From Nitrospinaceae bacterium (GTDB taxonomy: Bacteria > Nitrospinota > Nitrospinia > Nitrospinales > VA-1), in the NCBI GenBank assembly GCA_016763735.1, contig JAESTE010000117.1, positions 1-46,363 of the forward strand: a DNA stretch of 46,363 bases. The letters run 5' to 3'. Both the position numbers and the translations under genes were made by a program. Position 1 is the stretch's first letter. Each line of letters starts with the position of its first letter. The notes below the pieces were generated by a model. The model had not been told where the DNA came from. It did not search any database and was given only the letters and a program-made list of their open reading frames with translations. Below, piece by piece: positions 9,433-18,900 of this stretch.

Positions 9433-10551
9433 ATGGCCAGGCCTTCCCGGAAACACGACCCGTCCCACTTCTGTCCCCCGGCCCACAAGGTGGTCAAGTG
9501 GCAGCCTGGGCACCGTGCCTTTGTCTTGGACAAGTTCGTGTTGCGTGGTGTCAAACCCACGGCCGCCGCACTGTTCTACCCGGCGTGGAGCTTCAAGTCC
9601 GCCACCAACGGATCCCTCAAGAGCGTGGACGCGACCTGTTCGGTGACAGGGTCAGACAAGTCCTTGACCGGGTTGGAGTTGGGGCAGTGCGTGGACCGTC
9701 AACTGGGGGACATTGTCAAGCTGCTCGTGGGCTACTCGGTGCCTTTGGCCCTCTTCCTGGACCAGGAAATGAAGTTGCCCGCCTCGTTGCCCAAGCGCGC
9801 GCTCCATGCTCTGCTGGGGTACCGCCAGACCATGCACGTGTACAGCCGCAAAGTGTTTGCCGTATTGGCGAGCCAAGGACTGGAACCTCTGGCCACTCAG
9901 GTGTGCTGCGGGTCGTGTGACGCCCGTCTGGGTACGGCCGTGGACTTGGTGTGCCGTGACCCGCGTCCTCCCTTTCACGACGTGTTGGTGGAGATCAAGG
10001 CCGGGTACTACCGCTACATGAACCGGTTTGTCACACACATGAGCCCGCCCTACCAGGCGTTCCCCGACTCTCCGTTCTACCAGTTCCAGTTGCAGCTGGC
10101 CTTCACCCGCATCTTGTACATGCGCACGTACCAGCACCGCATGGTGTCGTACTCGGTGGTGTTGAACGTGCACGAGCAGGGGATTGACCTGTACAGTTTG
10201 CTGCCTGCGGTTCAGAAGTGTGACGTTGGGGCCTGGAAGGTGTTAGTGAACACCCGTGACTTGACGGCGCCTCAACGCACGGCCATGCACAACCGGGCGA
10301 GGGCGCAGTACCTGGAGCAGAAGGGGTCTGTGCCCAAGCCCAGCAAGGTGAACCCGGCCACGGCAGCGGTGGCGGCGATACGCAAACCTCGGGCCAGGAA
10401 GGTGGCCAAGGGCCGCAAACGTCCTCGTTCTCTACCTGTCAACCGTATGGTGGCGACTACCCGGCGCCTCAGCCGAGGCAAGCTCAAGGTCACTAGGCGC
10501 CGTACGCGGTCAGCACGTTCGGCCACTCGACGTCGCAAAGTCACCAAATAA
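9433..10551 (+). CDS. PD-(D/E)XK nuclease with protamine-like tail
   Basis: 372 residues from ATG 9433. An in-frame ATG at 9361 exists but overlaps the divergent gene's start codon. The core carries a PD-(D/E)XK signature: GTAVDLV with D171, then VLVEIKAG with E187 and K189, followed by a glutamine-rich helix (QFQLQLA, Q217-Q221) as in the YqaJ/lambda-exonuclease/herpes alkaline-nuclease clan. A CCGSCDAR segment lies just before the first Asp. The last 75 or so residues are extremely basic (RRLSRGK, TRRRTRSARSATRRR), like a protamine or histone H1 tail, and should bind DNA without sequence preference. Likely roles are processing of replicating or recombining viral DNA, or virion DNA. The stop codon overlaps an AATAAA signal. 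Confidence 0.75.
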   Translation: MARPSRKHDPSHFCPPAHKVVKWQPGHRAFVLDKFVLRGVKPTAAALFYPAWSFKSATNGSLKSVDATCSVTGSDKSLTGLELGQCVDRQLGDIVKLLVGYSVPLALFLDQEMKLPASLPKRALHALLGYRQTMHVYSRKVFAVLASQGLEPLATQVCCGSCDARLGTAVDLVCRDPRPPFHDVLVEIKAGYYRYMNRFVTHMSPPYQAFPDSPFYQFQLQLAFTRILYMRTYQHRMVSYSVVLNVHEQGIDLYSLLPAVQKCDVGAWKVLVNTRDLTAPQRTAMHNRARAQYLEQKGSVPKPSKVNPATAAVAAIRKPRARKVAKGRKRPRSLPVNRMVATTRRLSRGKLKVTRRRTRSARSATRRRKVTK

Positions 10552-10552
10552 A
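10547..10552 (+). terminator. AATAAA polyadenylation signal overlapping the stop codon
   Basis: AATAAA spans the TAA stop of the nuclease gene (10549-10551). The convergent zinc-protein gene ends 18 bp further on, so the signal sits in a very compact 3' junction. It supports eukaryotic-type mRNA 3' ends. Confidence 0.55.
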
Positions 10553-10569
10553 CATTTAGTTCAAGCACG

Positions 10570-11943
10570 CTACGAAGCGGTCTTGATCTTCTTGGTCCCC
10601 TTCTCCAGTCTGGCCTTGGTTCGCTTGGCCAGCCTGCGTCGGAACCGCACCACACGTGCGTCGATCTTGACGAGACACGGTTCACAGTAATCACTGTCAC
10701 TGTCCTCGTCGTCCGCCTTCGGTGGATACAAACTCATGTCCATGTCACACTCCGAACACGATCGACGGATGTGCTTGCGCTTGGGGGCCCGGGCCTTGGC
10801 CGCGTCCTCTACTTCCTGGAGCTTGGTGGTATGGGCCCTGCGGAACCTCTGCTTGAGATCGAGTTGAGCAGCCGCGATCCGCTCTTGCGTTTCCACTCTC
10901 GCCATGGTGCACCCAATACAGTAGTCCTTGTTGATGTCGGCGCGTTGTGGCGGCGGGTAGAACTTCATGTCCGTCTCGCAGCCCGCACACCACCGGTTGG
11001 TCTCTAACTTGGCCTCTATGTCTGCCATAGCCGCCACGTGTTTGAGGACGTCGCGTTTGGTCCTCTCCTTGACCTCCAGGTCTACCCTATCCGCCACGCG
11101 CTTGAGCATGTCGTCCTCGTCCTCGTCCTCCTCGAACGCGTCGTCCGGTATGTCCTCGGCCTCTTCGTCCTTCTTGTTGTCCTTCGCGCGCTTGGCGTCC
11201 AAGGCGTCTGCGGCGTCCATGCGATCCTTGACGACTTTGGCGTCGCGTTTCTTGGCACATGTATAGCACAGCTCCTCACACTCGTCGTCTGGTACGTCGC
11301 AGATGTGCGCGTCGCACTGGAAACACTTGTCGCACTGTTTGCACCACTCGTCCCCACATCGTGCGCAGACACCTCTCAGACACGATTCACAGACCATGTG
11401 TTTCTTGTCGCATTGGATGTTGTTCACCGTGTCGTTGTAGACTCCACAGTATTCGCATATGGGGTTGCCGTCCTTGTCGTCGGGTATGGCGCAGAATGTA
11501 CACAGGTCCACATCGTCTGCGTCGCAGACGTGCAAGCCACACTTGGCACACGTGTTGCACGAGGCACACCACGTGTCCGAACAACGTGTGCATTCTCCCT
11601 TCACGCAGGCCTCGCAGACCATGTGTTGTTCGGTGCACTCGGTGTCGCAAACCGACCTGTTGCGCACGCCGCAGTGGTCGCAGAGGTCGTTGTCAGCGTT
11701 CTCGTAAGCACGTTGTTCGGCGCAGTCGTGGCAGCGGTTGTATATTTCGGCAAGTTTCGCCTTGTAGTAACCGACTTGGTCTGTCAAGCACTTGACCAAC
11801 TTGTCGTCGTCCGGGACGTTGGTGAACCCCGCGTCTTCCAAGTCCTGTTCTATGTGGTCGGTGCCTATCTCAACCCACGTCGTAAGGATCTCCAGGGCAG
11901 AGGACTGGGACAAGTGGGGCAGTATCTTGGTAGGGTTTGACAT
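10570..11943 (-). CDS. Cysteine-rich zinc protein, family member 1
   Basis: 457 residues from ATG 11943; a longer open frame back to 12315 only reads through promoter repeats and a palindrome arm. Residues 15-44 carry a helical module shared with two other proteins of this window: W23-x7-I31-x2-D34-L-x3-G39-F-T-N-V-P44. Two tandem cysteine arrays follow, with knuckles such as CDHC, CTRC, CASC, CAKC, CEYC and CARC and interspersed His, as in RING or related treble-clef zinc folds. An acidic stretch (EEDEDEDD) precedes two later C-x2-C...C-x2-C units, CAGC...CIGC and CSEC...CEPC. The C-terminus is basic. RING-type ubiquitin ligase or nucleic-acid binding are both possible. GTCGAC boxes lie directly upstream. 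Confidence 0.78.
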   Translation of the reverse strand: MSNPTKILPHLSQSSALEILTTWVEIGTDHIEQDLEDAGFTNVPDDDKLVKCLTDQVGYYKAKLAEIYNRCHDCAEQRAYENADNDLCDHCGVRNRSVCDTECTEQHMVCEACVKGECTRCSDTWCASCNTCAKCGLHVCDADDVDLCTFCAIPDDKDGNPICEYCGVYNDTVNNIQCDKKHMVCESCLRGVCARCGDEWCKQCDKCFQCDAHICDVPDDECEELCYTCAKKRDAKVVKDRMDAADALDAKRAKDNKKDEEAEDIPDDAFEEDEDEDDMLKRVADRVDLEVKERTKRDVLKHVAAMADIEAKLETNRWCAGCETDMKFYPPPQRADINKDYCIGCTMARVETQERIAAAQLDLKQRFRRAHTTKLQEVEDAAKARAPKRKHIRRSCSECDMDMSLYPPKADDEDSDSDYCEPCLVKIDARVVRFRRRLAKRTKARLEKGTKKIKTAS

Positions 11944-11979
11944 GGCGAATGACTTTGTGTGGTTGTTTGACAACGAGCA

Positions 11980-12027
11980 GTCGACACCCGAGTCGACGTC
12001 CGAGTTGAAGTCGACTTGAGAGTCGAC
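11980..12027. promoter_or_regulatory. GTCGAC cluster 1 (4 copies)
   Basis: Copies of the palindromic hexamer lie at 11980, 11992, 12010 and 12022, 36-84 bp upstream of the first zinc-protein gene. An AT-rich stretch (GATATAATAAAAATG) follows at about 12031-12045. Spacing and symmetry suggest sites for a dimeric regulator. Confidence 0.65.
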
Positions 12028-12090
12028 ACGGATATAATAAAAATGTACCGCCACTGATGATACAAATCCACGCGCCCATACTCTCGAGGA

Positions 12091-13004
12091 TTTCGCCGAG
12101 GTTGGAAAAGTCAAGGTTTGGTCGAAGGTTTCGAAAACTTCAGAACGCGGTCCCTGAGTGATTCCAACAGCAAACGGTTTGGAGTCGACCAGATGAAAAC
12201 GTGACTTTTTCACTTTCTGAAATACTTGAAACTTGGAAGTATTTCTGAAGTATTGGTCAAGTATTTCGTACTTTCCCTCGAGAGACTTGACAAAAACTTG
12301 AGAAATACTTGACAAAAACTTGAGAAATACTTTGTACCGAGATTTTCCTGAAGTCCAATCGAGAGGGGGGGTAGGGTCTTGTTCCCCCCTAACCGATCGG
12401 CATCAAATCGGTGAATAAAAGATGTTCACCATTTGTGACAAAATAAATTAACCGATATGTCAGACTTTGTTACGGTAGTAGTAGAGTAGTGCAATGGGTT
12501 AGACATCCTAGACCCCCCCCCATCCTGTACAAAATTTGGGTATTAATCCAGACTAGTCTAGTCCTACTGCGCAAGGTACCATTCAAACATCCACCCGACT
12601 ATCCTGCAAACGTGAACCATACAATAGGTGTCACAGTTCCTGACATATCGGTTAATTGATTGTCTTCACGAACGTTGAACTTGTATATTCACCGAAAACC
12701 TACCGGTCGGTTAGGGGGGAACAAGACCCTACCCCCCCTCTCGATTGGACTTCAGGAAAATCTCGGTACAAAGTATTTCTCAAGTATTTCTCAAGTATTT
12801 TCATACTTTTCAACAAGTCCTTCGAGGGAAAACTACAAAATACTTCAGAAATACTTAAGGTTTTCAAGTTTCTGATCAGGTGAAAAAGTATCGATTTCAT
12901 CCGAGGGCTTACAAAACGTTTGCTGTTGGATCGTATCAGGGACGTGTGTTTGGTGGGTTTTGAAATCCTACTGGAAGACCTTGACTTTTCCAACCTCTGC
13001 GAAA
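12091..13004. repeat. About 0.9 kb imperfect palindrome, candidate replication origin
   Basis: The left arm (about 12091-12463) is repeated in reverse complement as the right arm (about 12640-13004) around a centre near 12551. The inner pair 12448-12463 and 12640-12655 is an exact inverted match. A longer, nearly exact pair covers the G-run and C-run block near 12340-12405 and 12697-12770, and the outer ends (GAGGTTGGAAAAGTCAAGG near 12099) also match. Arms diverge in between by substitutions and small indels. The region is visibly AT-richer than its surroundings and has no credible gene. It lies between divergent genes (zinc protein and histone), as palindromic herpesvirus origins do. An origin is the best guess; a hairpin-forming packaging or recombination site is possible. 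Confidence 0.8.
12285..12328. repeat. Tandem 22-bp repeat inside the left palindrome arm
   Basis: Two exact, adjacent 22-bp copies (12285-12306 and 12307-12328) carry ACTTGACAAAA followed by ACTTGAGAAAT. The right arm has a related set of 11-bp AAGTATTTCTC units near 12771-12801. These could be iteron-like binding sites for an origin protein. Confidence 0.7.
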
Positions 13005-13072
13005 TTTCCCGCAAGTCTTCCCCAGGTTTCGGCACCCTGGATTGGAACCGGCTGAACCCGAGGGCAGGAGTG

Positions 13073-13122
13073 GTCGACTAAGACGGACAAGAGTCGAAAA
13101 GTCGACATGTCGAAAAGTCGAC
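13073..13122. promoter_or_regulatory. GTCGAC cluster 2 (3 copies), histone promoter
   Basis: Copies start at 13073, 13101 and 13117, with a GTCGAA variant at 13093, about 110-155 bp before the histone ATG. The 22 bp at 13101-13122 is identical to 26851-26872 in cluster 4, so a full module, not just a hexamer, is conserved. Confidence 0.65.
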
Positions 13123-13229
13123 CTCCTTCCCCGGACGACTTGGCTCTCTGCACCCCGACCTGGGGGTCAACAACCTCTGGGGGACACAGTTTGAGGCTTT
13201 CTGAGGTAGTGGTGACTGCGTTCGTTACC

Positions 13230-13868
13230 ATGGCACGTACCAAGCAATCCCGTTCCTCTGCCACCAAAGACAAGGCTGCACTCCCCAAACTCAAGGGCCA
13301 CAAGGCCGGTCCGTCTGGAAAGGTCACGCGTTCGACAATCAAAGGGCCCAAGAAGGGGGCCGGGGGCAAAGGCAAGTCGGGCAAGGTCCAACACTACCGT
13401 CAACCGGGTGATGTGGCGCACGCCAAGGTCAAGGGTTTGGCCCCAGGCGAACCCCAGCCACGTCGCACCAAGGACGGGTTCCTCTTCCGCAAACCGCGCT
13501 CGCACCCGGGCCAGAGGGCCAAGCGGTTCATCAAGAAGCTCCAGATGAGTGTGTTGCCGGTCTCCAGCATGGCCGGGGCACGTCGAGCCTTTGTGGGCGG
13601 GCTGGTGCGCATCAACGCACTGAACATGCGCGTGAGCCGCAGCGCCATGGCCACCGCACAGGAAGCCGTGGAGATGATCTTCCACACCATCGCCACCGAC
13701 GCGTTGTTGACCACTGTGGCCCGAGGACAGAAGACCCTGTCGGTAGGCGACCTGGAGTTGGCCTTCATGCGGTACTCGAGGTCGGGTCAAGGCACCAACA
13801 TGGTGTGGCAAGAGTACCAGTCGCTCAACCCGGACGGCACGTCACTCCAACTGCGTGCGTTGAGTTGA
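13230..13868 (+). CDS. Histone H3-like protein with MARTKQS tail
   Basis: 212 residues from ATG 13230. The longer frame from 13107 starts inside the GTCGAC promoter boxes, and the chosen start gives MARTKQS, the exact opening of eukaryotic H3 (MARTKQT). The tail is long (about 92 residues instead of 40) and Lys/Gly/Pro-rich. The histone fold runs from about residue 93 (PGQRAKRFIKKLQ) through an H3-like second helix (MRVSRSAMATAQEAVEMIF, compare H3 LRFQSSAVMALQEACEAYL) and third segment (KTLSVGDLELAFMR, compare RVTIMPKDIQLARR). It should package viral DNA into nucleosome-like particles or act on host chromatin. The H3K4 context is kept, but the ARKS context of K9 is not. No H4, H2A or H2B partner is visible in this window. 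Confidence 0.85.
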   Translation: MARTKQSRSSATKDKAALPKLKGHKAGPSGKVTRSTIKGPKKGAGGKGKSGKVQHYRQPGDVAHAKVKGLAPGEPQPRRTKDGFLFRKPRSHPGQRAKRFIKKLQMSVLPVSSMAGARRAFVGGLVRINALNMRVSRSAMATAQEAVEMIFHTIATDALLTTVARGQKTLSVGDLELAFMRYSRSGQGTNMVWQEYQSLNPDGTSLQLRALS

Positions 13869-13915
13869 TCCAACTTGGGTTGTGACTTGGAACCCCCCGC
13901 CAGTATGAGTACAGC

Positions 13916-13921
13916 TATAAA
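13916..13921 (+). promoter_or_regulatory. TATA box of the 185-residue gene
   Basis: TATAAA lies 38 bp before the ATG at 13959. It also argues for that start rather than in-frame upstream starts, which lie before or at the TATA box. Confidence 0.5.
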
Positions 13922-13958
13922 CACCTATTTGAATTGTACCTGTTGTGTGAGTGCCAAC

Positions 13959-14516
13959 ATGCCGACGGCACGTTTGGCGGACCGAGACGTGGGGTGGAAA
14001 GACAAAATACGGTGCGACCTGGCGCATTCTGAAGTGGTGGACGACCGAGACGTGGCGCAGTTGTGTTCCCGCTTGAAACGGGTGCTGGTGTGGCACGCCA
14101 AAGACCATCTGTTGTTGCGGGGCCATTGCCAACTGGCCGAGTCGCCGAACAAGTCAACCGACGGCTGGATATGGATCATCATCCCGTGCACACGACAAGA
14201 CAAGCAAGACGTGTGGGTGTTGCGCACGCGTCGGTCCGTGACTCAACGCATGGACACAGACGACGTGCGTACGTGCACCCACCTGCAAAACAATCGGTTG
14301 TGGATGTGGATGGTCTTGTTCGCCTGGGGAGTCCACCGTCTACAAGAAACCTTTCGGGTGGCGCCCGATTCACCTGACGCACGGCTGTTGTGGCTGTGGT
14401 CTCAAAACGCCCACAACAACGGGCTGGACTTGGTGCGGTGGGTGCGTAGGTGTTGCGGGGTACTGGCCCGCACACTAGACGTCCTGTGTTCCGTCGACCG
14501 TGGAGCTGTGGCATGA
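13959..14516 (+). CDS. Hypothetical protein (185 aa)
   Basis: Starts at ATG 13959, downstream of a TATA box; earlier starts would lie in the promoter. The protein is rich in Trp, Arg, His and Leu, for example WIWIIIPCTR, LWMWMVLFAWGVHRL and LLWLWSQNAHNNGLDLVRW. The hydrophobic stretches look like buried helices rather than clear membrane spans. No known motif was seen. It lies between the histone gene and the 448-residue gene on the same strand. Function unknown. Confidence 0.62.
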   Translation: MPTARLADRDVGWKDKIRCDLAHSEVVDDRDVAQLCSRLKRVLVWHAKDHLLLRGHCQLAESPNKSTDGWIWIIIPCTRQDKQDVWVLRTRRSVTQRMDTDDVRTCTHLQNNRLWMWMVLFAWGVHRLQETFRVAPDSPDARLLWLWSQNAHNNGLDLVRWVRRCCGVLARTLDVLCSVDRGAVA

Positions 14517-14565
14517 CCAGTAACTGAATGGATTTGTACATACCCACTCATGTCTCCCCTTCGTG

Positions 14566-14572
14566 TATAAAG
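14566..14572 (+). promoter_or_regulatory. TATA-like motif close to a start codon
   Basis: TATAAAG ends only 14 bp before ATG 14587. That is too close for a standard TATA box with transcription starting about 30 bp downstream. It is either a late-type viral motif set near the start codon, or a sign that a later Met (residue 36) is used. Confidence 0.35.
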
Positions 14573-14586
14573 ATTGATCAAGCAGC

Positions 14587-15933
14587 ATGTCGCGCGCTAC
14601 CGTACAGAAACGGTTCACTGACTACATCACGCAACAGACCCCGCCCGCACGCACCGATGAAGTCGCCGGGTCCACCGAGGCCAAGAACGGCATGCACTCG
14701 GCCATGCGCGCCCTGAGCTCCAAGCAACGGTACCGCTCCCACTTCGCCGACGCCACCGAGAAGGTGGCCGATGCCTTGTTCGAGAAACACCCCGCCCTCA
14801 AGGCCTGTAGCGACGGCACCTGGGGCAAGTACTGCCAGTACACCCTGTTCTCGTGTCTGGACGAGACGTACCTGCCCCTCCTGGAGGAGGCCGCCAACGA
14901 CATTGACCACAAGGCACACACCGAGGCCGTGGTCATGATCAACTCCATCAAGTTCTTAGAATGCCAGCTGAAGGAGATATGGGAAGCCTTGATCACCACC
15001 TTCACCGACTCTGCGCCCCAGTTCGCCCTGTTGTGCAGCTTTGCCCGCGAGTGCTACGTGATCCGTGCCTCCGACGCACCCATCACCACAGCAGAGACCA
15101 AGCAAGGAGTCAAGGGCATGTTCACCGGGTCCAACAAGAGCAAGGACTTGTTCCGAGTCTACTTCATCCAGGACGAGGCCGAACGTCTGGCCTTTGACCG
15201 GTCGGTACGCAAGGGAAACCTGGGCATCCTGAAGAGCCATCGTCTCAAACACGCCGCGTCACGTCGCGAGTGGAAGAAGCGGGTGGAGGCCGGGACGCAT
15301 CCCGTCAAGTCCAAGAAAGGACGCAAGAGAGAGCGCCAGAAGAACAACGGCAAGGAGGCCAAGGACCAGAAGGTCCCCTCCAAAGACGACGACGAACCGT
15401 CGGTGGGAGACGGGTGTTGGATACTTGAGCGAGGTGTGCAGCCTCTGGCCGAGGCCGTGTACGCAGTCTTCCATCGTGAAGAACGTATCCGAGAGGAGAT
15501 AGTCAACGTACTGGAGCGTATCGTGGTCACCCCCGCAGGACTGGCCGACCAACACGCCGCCATTCAGCGCATGGCAGTGGACTCGGCCAGCTTCCCTACC
15601 CTGGCCATGCGTACGGCCTTGCAAGACTACCGTCAACAACTGTGGGTGGTGCTGATGTTCCTCCACGACAAGGAGATCCACAACGCGTTTCGTGCCTTGG
15701 TGACCAAAGACACCCCCGAGAACGAACGCGAAGCTATCATGAAGGAGGCCATCCGAGCCATCCTGCCCGACTCGGCACGTGACGACGAACCTATCCCGCG
15801 TGAGTGTGCCCCCACCCCGCAACCCCAGCCAGTGCAGGTGACTCCTGTGGTCAACAACGTGCCCAAGGCCGAAGACTGTACCGGTGCTGCCGGAGCGGAG
15901 AAGGACGCACTTGAATCAGACCAAGACGAGTAA
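14587..15933 (+). CDS. Helical hypothetical protein (448 aa)
   Basis: Starts at ATG 14587. Residues 1-210 and 275-400 look all-helical. Between them lies a very basic, disordered linker (residues about 215-260: KKGRKRERQKNNGKEAKDQK). The C-terminus is Pro/Gln-rich and acidic, ending in ESDQDE. Two charged helical domains joined by a basic linker would suit a scaffolding or nucleoprotein role, but I recognise no family and saw no enzyme motif. It is convergent with the next gene, 15 bp apart. I considered a portal protein but found no supporting motif. Confidence 0.7.
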   Translation: MSRATVQKRFTDYITQQTPPARTDEVAGSTEAKNGMHSAMRALSSKQRYRSHFADATEKVADALFEKHPALKACSDGTWGKYCQYTLFSCLDETYLPLLEEAANDIDHKAHTEAVVMINSIKFLECQLKEIWEALITTFTDSAPQFALLCSFARECYVIRASDAPITTAETKQGVKGMFTGSNKSKDLFRVYFIQDEAERLAFDRSVRKGNLGILKSHRLKHAASRREWKKRVEAGTHPVKSKKGRKRERQKNNGKEAKDQKVPSKDDDEPSVGDGCWILERGVQPLAEAVYAVFHREERIREEIVNVLERIVVTPAGLADQHAAIQRMAVDSASFPTLAMRTALQDYRQQLWVVLMFLHDKEIHNAFRALVTKDTPENEREAIMKEAIRAILPDSARDDEPIPRECAPTPQPQPVQVTPVVNNVPKAEDCTGAAGAEKDALESDQDE

Positions 15934-15948
15934 CACATACAGTCTTCA

Positions 15949-18900
15949 TTACATCACGTATCGAGTCATTTGTTTCTGCCGGTCTAAACGGCGTCTGTTG
16001 TTCAGCGCACTACGGTCTCTCTGTGCAAACAGTAGCGCTTGTTGTTCTTTGCACATCGTGGTGAAGGCTGTGATGCAGAGGATGGTGTCTGCGCGGGTCA
16101 TGGGGTGGCACTGCCTGATGTAGTCGGCCTGGGCACGGGTGTGGTGCTTGGTGCACACCAGGACGCCATGTGGGTAGATGAAGCAACGACGTTGAGGCAC
16201 CAACTCACGGGTACAGAAGGTGCATTGATGGGTCACGTGCCCGGTCTTGGTGAGTTCAGGGATCACCCGTCGCTGGGCCGCACGCACCGCACGTCGGGTC
16301 TGGGTGCACACCGTACAGATGTAGCCAAAACTAGTGTAGTCGCAGTGGTCCGGGTGGTAGACCATGGGCAGGCCGCACCCCGGGAAAGGACACAGCATGA
16401 TCACCCGTCCGTTCCATTGCAGGAGCCGGCCCAACAAGAACACTTCGCACAGGGGTTGACTGGAACATCGCATGTGCCCGCGTATCCGGTCCATCTTGCA
16501 GAACCTCTCGCCTGTGACGTAGTCCATGACAATGCCGTTGTACCCAAAGACGTTGTTGGGGTTGCGCTTGGAGATGGACGTCATGATAGACTGGGAGTCT
16601 TCGTGGGCCACCAACCCTCCCATGCCGTCAATCAAGGACGCGCCGGCCGGGTCGTCTACTATGGGAGGCATGGCCAGGTCCACTTCCGGCACCGGTGCGT
16701 CTGCGTTGCGGCGTACCCGGCGTGTCTTGCCCTTGGCACTGGACATGGGTTGACGCAACAACGAGTAGACTTGCTGGCACACCTGGCAGTAGTGGAACCG
16801 GGTACGTCCTTGTGCCAGGAAACGAGGCACACGGGTCAGCCCCAGCTTCAATTGAATGGCCTTGATCTGGTTGGTGATGTAATGGTCAGGCAGCTCGTAG
16901 GTGATGCACTGGCTGTGTTCGGTCCAGAACAAGCAGGTGACTTGCAGCAAGTAGAAGGAGTAGGGGAAGCGGTGACGGAATGCCTCGAGCCGGGTGCGCA
17001 AGGCTCGCTTGCCCATGCGGTACATGTCGTACTCCTGCACCAAGTCTTGCATGGACAACAATGCGGTAGGGGACGCGCCCAGGTCAGTTAGAAGAGGGAA
17101 CACGTCACGATGCAACACCGTGTCCACTTGGTCGTAGTGTCCCAGCCACGCGTACAAGTACTTCATGGACGACACCGTCATGGAAGGGATGTCGTCGGGG
17201 CGGAAGGGGTCGGTGTCGGGCCGAGTGCGCAGATCAAAGCGACCCGACTTGCCACGCTGGCAGGTGTGCAAGAAGGACGTCAAGGGGATACGTTGCCGTT
17301 GGTAGCAGTGCTTGAGGATGGCGTCCCGGGCCCCGATGCAGGCCCCATGGATCTTGTCGCGCAAGTCGTTGTCCCACAACTGAGTGATCTTTTTGGATTT
17401 GTTGCGCACCAGCCACTCTTCAGGGGAGGCTTCGGACAGCAGGGTGCGTACCGTCACCAAGGTCTCTTCCACCACGCGTGCGAACCCGGTCCAGTCACAC
17501 AGCAGACGCACGTGGCTGGCGAACACCGGGTCGTCGTTGATGGCCCACACCAAGGCTCGACGCATGGCAAAGGTCGTCAACCATTGACACTTCATGACCA
17601 CCTCGTCCAGCAACTCGGGTTGTTCAATGCTGATCTTCCGCAGCCTGTCTCGGCACACCAAGGGCAGCTGGAACTCTACTGGTGTACTAGGGTACTGCCC
17701 TGTCAACCCGGCCAGGATGATCTGACGGAGCAGCTCTCTGTTGCGGGGTCTGTTGCGTACGAACCGCTTGCACATGTTGGCGAACATGCGGGTTTGGCAA
17801 GGTTGCGGGGTGACCTTGGAGAGGATGTGTACCAAGGGTGCCACAGTGCCGGGCCGTAGTTGGAACCAGAAGCAACACTGGTGGGCGGCGCTGCGGATGT
17901 CGATGGCAAAGTGTTCAGGGGTACACAGTTGTTTGGCCAGGGCTTGGCCCAGAGGGGAGTGGACACAGTCGTGGCGTGCGCCGTACGCCATGTCGTGCAG
18001 GAGTCCCGCCAGATGGCGCATGCGAGGGGCGCATTTCTCGTCTGCCACCACTTCGTCCAATATTTCAAGACACTTGGCCCAGTGTTGTCGTCCACGTAAC
18101 TCTTGGTCGAGTCCAAACGCGTTGTGAGGGTTGTGTGCGTAGAGTTGGGAACCGTATTCGCGCAGCAAGGCAAGGTGGGGGCAATGGAGCTCACGTATCA
18201 ACCGAAGTCGCGTGGGTTCTTCTGCCGCCACCCGTTCCTCATGGGCCTTGCTGCGCCGATGAAAATCCTGATAACGTTCACCGGTCTGTGGTTGGAGCGT
18301 GGGTTCTTCACGGTACACCATGCTCGACTGGTCAATGACCCAGCGTCCGCCTTGCTCGGGGTCGCGGTACGCCCTCAATTGAGAGTAGAGGTACGAGGCC
18401 ATGCTGTCCACCAGCCCTTCGTACCGACTGGCAGAGGGCTGGAACGTGTAGGCTCCAAAGTACCCGCCCTTGTCGTTGCGCAGGTTGCGGTACAGCTGGC
18501 ACACGAACGTGGTGTTGACTCCGTTGAGGCGGCGGTAGTTGGGGCGCAGACTCAAGATGAAGTGGGTCACGTGCACCCGGCAGCACAAGATACAGGGACG
18601 ACGTTCACGCGGAGCTACTCCGGCTTCCATGAAGATCTGGTACTCTTCGGGGAACATGAGGGAAGTCAACACCACGCCACCACTGTGTTCGGGGAACCCC
18701 ATCAGTTGGTGTGTGCGCCCGGCACAGTTTTCTCCACGCGAACAGGCCGGGAAGGTGTAGGTACGGGGCGGGCCCTTCTGCATCTGGACGACATGGGTGC
18801 CGGCTTCGGCCAGGAGCTGCGACTCGAAGTCTGCGGTGAGGATGGGCAGCATGACCCGGCGTTGGTTGATGAGATACTTGACCTCGTCGCTGGTCAGGTT

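Noticed and set aside
10570..12315. 581-residue version of the first zinc protein
   Set aside because: The extra N-terminal part is read from a palindrome arm and GTCGAC promoter boxes. ATG 11943 gives the family-like start.
12656..13035. Small genes inside the palindrome arms
   Set aside because: These frames are made of the repeat itself, have low-complexity Ser/Phe/Lys products, and are not conserved between the two arms in a coding manner.
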